From contig JAPLDT010000095.1 of assembly GCA_026391315.1 (NCBI GenBank), forward strand, positions 1 to 63,153: DNA of 63,153 nt, in the 5' to 3' direction. Source of the stretch: Bacteroidia bacterium (lineage in GTDB: Bacteria > Bacteroidota > Bacteroidia > Bacteroidales > Prolixibacteraceae). Position numbers and translations under genes: made by a program. The first letter of the stretch is position 1. Every line of letters begins with the position of its first letter. The notes under the pieces were generated by a model. It did no database searches and was not told where the DNA came from. It was given only the letters and a program-made list of their open reading frames with translations. Positions 59,652 through 63,153 of this stretch are shown in pieces.

Positions 59652-60835
59652 ACCAGGAAATTAGCAGGCACCAATTTGATACGGGCAATATCGGTGATAC
59701 GCTCGCGCACATCGAATCCATTGGGACAGGTCACGGTGCAACCCGGACACTCTTCACAAGGATTGTGCGACAGGTTCAATTTGGCAACTGTGGTTTGTGC
59801 CTTAGCAGGAAATCCGTATCCATAATTGTACATATAGGACCGCATAAGATCAGGAATAGGAAGGTTCTGAGGACACTGTCCAGAGCAGCTCATACAACCG
59901 TGACAATAAAGTCCGACCTCGTTCATGGCCAGTTGCAGATCACCCTTCTCAGTTTCGTCAAGATCGTGATTTTGGGCGACCTTCCAGTTCTCTTTCACCA
60001 TTTCGAAGTTGGTAAGTCCCGGAATAGCGGTATGAACCAACGGGTTCGACAAAACCCACTTCAATGCTGCCTTGCAATTAACTGGTTTTTTCTTCTCCTT
60101 GTCCAAAAATCCTCCGGCCATACTCTTCATGCCAACAATTCCCAATCCTGCATCGTTGGCCCTTTGCAATGCTTTTTGCATATCCGCATCATCTTTCAAA
60201 CGGAAATTGTACGAGGTGAGGACAACGTCATAAAATTTGCTGTCAACAGCTGCATTTAGAATCTCTGCCATATTGGAGTGGGTGGTAACACCTACAAATT
60301 TAGCTTTCCCGCTCTCTTTAATCCTCTTCAGAGCCTCAATATATCTGGGATCAAGGGCATATGTCCTGTCACTGGCTGCATGAAGATACAGGATATCAAC
60401 ATAGCTCATCTGCAACCTTTTCAAACTTTGATCAAACTTTTCTATAAACTGATCGGTTGAAATCCCCTCCTTTGGAGGATGAATCTTGGTCGAAATGATC
60501 ACACTCTCCCTCGGAATATCTTTAAAATACTGACCTACCATCTCTTCATTCCGGCCATCCTGGTATCCGCTGGCAGTATCAAAATGCCTGATACCTATTT
60601 CGTAGGCTGCTTTCAGAATATTGGGATTGTCGGCCCTCATCACACCCATACTTACGATGGGAACTTCGATGCCGGTATTTCCAAGTGTCCGGTAGATAAT
60701 GTCCTTCTTCTTTTTCTCTTTGTTTTTCTTCTTTTTCTTCTCTTTTGGAACCGGCATCGCCTGTGCCGCCATTCCGAGCGTAGCCGTTGCGCCTAAAAAC
60801 AAAAAATTTCTCCGGTTAAAAGTTGAATTTGCCAT
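59648..60835 (-). CDS. Tat-type aldo/keto reductase with C-terminal 4Fe-4S domain
   Basis: A 395-residue protein with a Tat-like twin Arg (NRRNFLFLGATATLGMAAQA). A poly-Lys stretch (KEKKKKKNKEKKKKD, about 31-45) follows, then the aldo/keto reductase barrel (HFDTASGYQ with Tyr, IISTKIH with Lys). The C-terminus has two Cys clusters, CHGCMSCSGQCP and CEECPGCTVTC, that should bind 4Fe-4S. Such fused enzymes are thought to pass electrons in anaerobes. Coupled by a 4-bp overlap to the DUF6599-like gene. Confidence 0.85.
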   Translation of the reverse strand: MANSTFNRRNFLFLGATATLGMAAQAMPVPKEKKKKKNKEKKKKDIIYRTLGNTGIEVPIVSMGVMRADNPNILKAAYEIGIRHFDTASGYQDGRNEEMVGQYFKDIPRESVIISTKIHPPKEGISTDQFIEKFDQSLKRLQMSYVDILYLHAASDRTYALDPRYIEALKRIKESGKAKFVGVTTHSNMAEILNAAVDSKFYDVVLTSYNFRLKDDADMQKALQRANDAGLGIVGMKSMAGGFLDKEKKKPVNCKAALKWVLSNPLVHTAIPGLTNFEMVKENWKVAQNHDLDETEKGDLQLAMNEVGLYCHGCMSCSGQCPQNLPIPDLMRSYMYNYGYGFPAKAQTTVAKLNLSHNPCEECPGCTVTCPNGFDVRERITDIARIKLVPANFLV

Positions 60836-61154
60836 ATTTTTGCCGTTTTAGAGACTTTCCAAACTTACCGTTGGGTTTCATCCCATAAGGATCGAAAATT
60901 AATAATAATCTTGCATTAAATAGTTAATCCTACATTCAGGTTAAAGGTTACCCCTATTTTTAAATTATTTTTCCTGTTATCAAACATAATATATATATAT
61001 ATAGCTGTATATCAATTATATAAAACACTTCGGGAAGGATAGACCTGAAAATAAATTTGGATTTGTGTAAAAAATGACAGTACTTCGGGTACAGATAAAC
61101 CGCCACCTAATCAGTTATTTAATCTACAAATTGTTAATTAATCACAGCACGGTC

Positions 61155-61348
61155 ATGGATAATCCATGCATCAATAAATTCGTCTGAAAGGCCGCACCGG
61201 ATCCTGACACCCTGCTGATCGTCGAAATTCTGCCGGGTACACGCTGCTCACCGGTGCGGCCAAGAAGTTGGAATCTTCCATATTTCAGGAGCAGGCCTTG
61301 AGAGGTAAACCCCAACCTACTCAGGTCAAAATCTACGGGGGAAAGTAA
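61155..61348 (+). pseudogene. Remnant of a gene, frameshifted
   Basis: Readable text in two frames: DPDTLLIVEI followed after a +1 shift near 61230 by SAGYTLLTGAAKKLESSIF, then GKPQPTQVKIYGGK and a TAA at 61346-61348. In-frame stops interrupt both. An 11-bp inverted pair GGCCGCACCGG (61190-61200) and CCGGTGCGGCC (61251-61261) lies inside. The family is unknown. 60836-61154 is AT-rich with a (TA) run (60991-61003) and no gene. Confidence 0.3.
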
Positions 61349-61581
61349 TGTTAAAAGTTGAAATAATGAAAAGAATTATTAAAATCGGTGTAGTAATGAT
61401 TATGTTGTTAACCGGATTCAGTTTTAATTCAGGGGCCAGGCTTCCCGAAATACAGCCGCTTTGTACTACTGAGAAATTTAATTGTGGGGATGATACTCCA
61501 AAATATGGTTTAGTATGTGGTAGAACTCCATGGCTCTGGAGTCTTGCCTATAATGAGATGTGGGATGTTATCTGCGAATAG
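61348..61581 (+). CDS. Small exported Cys-containing peptide
   Basis: A 77-residue protein (or 71 from Met7 at 61366) with a hydrophobic signal segment (IIKIGVVMIMLLTGFSF) and a mature part of about 45 residues containing four Cys (LCTTEKFNC, GLVCGRT, DVICE) and three Trp. It is not recognised; it resembles a small secreted or precursor peptide. It starts on the stop of the remnant upstream (TAATG). It is followed by a hairpin and a GLPGLI gene, so the three may belong together. Confidence 0.55.
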   Translation: MLKVEIMKRIIKIGVVMIMLLTGFSFNSGARLPEIQPLCTTEKFNCGDDTPKYGLVCGRTPWLWSLAYNEMWDVICE

Positions 61582-61604
61582 GGAAATGATAGATTTGAAT
61601 TTTT

Positions 61605-61636
61605 TAGCACTGGTCCGACTTGTCGGACCAGTGCTA
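61605..61636. terminator. Perfect 15-bp stem with 2-nt loop between peptide and GLPGLI genes
   Basis: TAGCACTGGTCCGAC (61605-61619), TT, GTCGGACCAGTGCTA (61622-61636). No U-run follows on the plus strand, so it may be an attenuator or mRNA-stability element that raises the peptide over the downstream gene, not a classical terminator. Confidence 0.5.
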
Positions 61637-61655
61637 CCTAATTACCTCAATTATT

Positions 61656-62486
61656 ATGAAAACTAAATATTTACTACTGATTCTATACATGGCAATGACG
61701 AATACTATCTTTGCTCAGAAGATCCAAGTAATCGACAAATCGGAGTGGTTGTGCATCTATAATTATGAGTTTACTCAAGATAGTCTCAGCAGATATTCGT
61801 TGAAGAGTAACCAGATGGTCTTGCAAATTGGCTCGCAGGTTTCTAAATTCACTTGCTTAACCTATTTTATTATGGATTCACTTTATTTAAGCTGTGGAAC
61901 CGATGAGACGGCTTTTATGAATATGATTCGAAAATCGAAGAATAGTGTTAGAACAGATCTCATGGCACAGTATACCGTCTATAAAAATCATCCTCAAAAG
62001 GGTTTGATGTTTTTTATGGCATACGATGATCAAAAATTTTTCAAAGTCGAACAACCGATGCGGATAAATTGGAAGCTAGATAACCGGGAAGATACAGTTA
62101 TCCTAGGTTATACCTGCCAAAAGGCTTATACTTCCTACGCCGGAAGAAACTACACCGCGTGGTACTCAACGCAAATTCCACTAAATGATGGCCCTTATAA
62201 GTTTAATGGCTTACCGGGCCTTATTCTGAAAATCAGCGATACTAAAAACGAACACTGCTTCACACTTAATTCAATTAAAAAGGTTAAATATACCCAGCCT
62301 ATCACTTTTACCCTTAATGATTATATAGATATTACAGCGGAAGAATACACTAAAATTATGAAAAATAAAATGGCGAGACTTTTTGGAACTCTGCAAAGTG
62401 GTTCAGTAACATTTAGTAGCGAGGAGGCAAAGGCGAAGTCGCTTCACGGGCTGAAGGCAAGGAACAATTTTATCGAGAAATTCTAA
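61656..62486 (+). CDS. GLPGLI-family exported protein, first copy
   Basis: A 276-residue protein from the ATG at 61656 with signal peptide (MKTKYLLLILYMAMTNTIFAQ). It carries the family motif NGLPGLILKISD (about 185-196) and the usual WKLDNREDTVILGYTCQKAYTSYAGR (abbreviated DTVILGYTCQKA) region before it. The family is confined largely to Bacteroidota and has no known function. A paralogue follows after 176 bp, and a small peptide precedes. The upstream in-frame part from 61620 is hairpin text. Confidence 0.9.
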   Translation: MKTKYLLLILYMAMTNTIFAQKIQVIDKSEWLCIYNYEFTQDSLSRYSLKSNQMVLQIGSQVSKFTCLTYFIMDSLYLSCGTDETAFMNMIRKSKNSVRTDLMAQYTVYKNHPQKGLMFFMAYDDQKFFKVEQPMRINWKLDNREDTVILGYTCQKAYTSYAGRNYTAWYSTQIPLNDGPYKFNGLPGLILKISDTKNEHCFTLNSIKKVKYTQPITFTLNDYIDITAEEYTKIMKNKMARLFGTLQSGSVTFSSEEAKAKSLHGLKARNNFIEKF

Positions 62487-62662
62487 GCCTATGACATTTA
62501 ACGTTAGCACACATAGCCAACGCTCGGGAGAAAATGCCTAAATTTCAGAGATGGATAACAGGTTTGTAAAAATGCAGAAATTGGATACCATGATATATTT
62601 ATTGAATAATCAGTTGAGCCAGAGAATTACCTTGGCAAGAAATCATAACCAAACCCAAACCG

Positions 62663-63153
62663 ATGAAAAAAAAACACCTTTCCCCGCTTCTTTTTGTACT
62701 TTTTACGCTTAACACTTTTGCCCAGGAAATTCAACTTCTCGATTCAACGAATTGGTTGTGCCAATACAATTATAATTTACTGGAAGACAGTACCAACAGG
62801 AACTCGGCAAAGAATACCGCAATGGTTCTGCAGATAGGTTCGCATCTTTCAAAATTTTGTACTTCGAATTCATTAACAGGTGATTCTCTCCATTATTATA
62901 ATCAGGGTGTCGGCCTCGATACTTACGCTCAACTTCTGTCCAAAGCGATGTACATGGTAATTCCCGGGAGCCTTATGGCCATGTACGTTATCTATAAAAA
63001 CTATCCAACTCCGGGGTCGATGTTTTTTACCGCCTATGGTGACCACATCTTCTATAAGTTGGAACAACCGATGAAGATGATTTGGGAGCTAGATAACCAG
63101 CAGGATTCTGTCATTTTAGGATTTAACTGCCAAAAGGCCTATACAACTTATGG
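62663..63153 (+). CDS. GLPGLI-family exported protein, second copy, partial
   Basis: A frame from the ATG at 62663 runs off the window with about 163 residues. Signal peptide (LSPLLFVLFTLNTFAQ), then a close match to the first copy (WLCQYNYN, MVLQIGSHLSKF, SVILGFNCQKAYTTY). The GLPGLI motif itself lies beyond the edge. The tandem pair is a recent-looking duplication with diverged middle parts. 62487-62662 holds no gene; GGATAACAGGTTTG and similar text shows nothing recognisable. Confidence 0.85.
   Translation, partial: MKKKHLSPLLFVLFTLNTFAQEIQLLDSTNWLCQYNYNLLEDSTNRNSAKNTAMVLQIGSHLSKFCTSNSLTGDSLHYYNQGVGLDTYAQLLSKAMYMVIPGSLMAMYVIYKNYPTPGSMFFTAYGDHIFYKLEQPMKMIWELDNQQDSVILGFNCQKAYTTY

Noticed and set aside
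60985-61005. (TA)n run as an origin or promoter
   Set aside because: A short dinucleotide run in an AT-rich gap with no DnaA boxes or promoter spacing.

Overview
The window comes from a member of the Bacteroidota, probably an anaerobic or facultative member of the Bacteroidales/Marinilabiliales group (the order is an inference). The evidence is a SusC/SusD outer-membrane pair with an ECF sigma factor and FecR anti-sigma, two GLPGLI-family proteins, a DUF3343 protein, several Tat-like exported oxidoreductases, and promoters of the Bacteroidota type TTG-N20-TAnnTTTG. A glycyl radical enzyme with its activase and two URO-D/corrinoid-type proteins suggest anaerobic metabolism. No rRNA, tRNA or CRISPR array was seen.

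Layout. 0.3-7.4 kb: a lipid-linked sugar glycosyltransferase (GT2), a Y1-transposase (RAYT) module between two REP arrays, a GT39-like membrane protein with TPRs, a small membrane protein, selD, and a GxxExxY nuclease-like gene inside a 575-bp unit with terminal inverted repeats. 7.4-16.4 kb: a six-hairpin glycosidase-like exported protein and a Gfo/Idh/MocA protein that share a promoter-proximal motif, then a glycyl radical activase and enzyme. 16.8-29.7 kb: an AT-richer island, all on the minus strand, with a PLD-helicase / N6-adenine methylase / AAA ATPase operon, a membrane-GAF protein with a small partner, and a PH-domain protein, bracketed by two Bro-N paralogues. 30.5-40 kb: URO-D-like protein, DUF3089 hydrolase, transaldolase-like protein, S9-type hydrolase, aldo/keto reductase and an ABC exporter. 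40.1-43.7 kb: selenium-use cluster (mnmH, yedF, a cysteine desulfurase-like protein, DUF3343). 44-60.8 kb: membrane protein and SMP-30 lactonase, a second URO-D protein, sugar isomerase, SusCD/FecR/sigma, ceramidase-like protein, HAD phosphatase, DUF6599-like protein and an aldo/keto reductase with Fe-S centres. 61.3-63.2 kb: a small Cys-containing exported peptide and tandem GLPGLI genes, the last cut by the window edge.

How it fits together. SelD supplies selenophosphate to MnmH for tRNA 2-selenouridine; selA and selB are not in view, and SelD itself uses Cys. The sigma/FecR/SusCD block is a typical signal-transducing nutrient uptake locus, and the surrounding exported isomerase and oxidoreductases look like glycan or sugar catabolism. 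The island is probably anti-phage or other defence cargo.

The most striking part is what lies inside and between genes. (i) Each Bro-N paralogue carries, at the same codons, a 25-bp palindrome of different sequence that encodes its hypervariable segment. (ii) The GxxExxY gene lies in a TIR-bounded unit, with an internally deleted derivative 3 kb away whose deletion maps exactly between two 8-bp direct repeats. (iii) At least nine families of dispersed palindromic or inverted repeats fill almost every intergenic space, and some of them supply stop codons or the final codons of genes.
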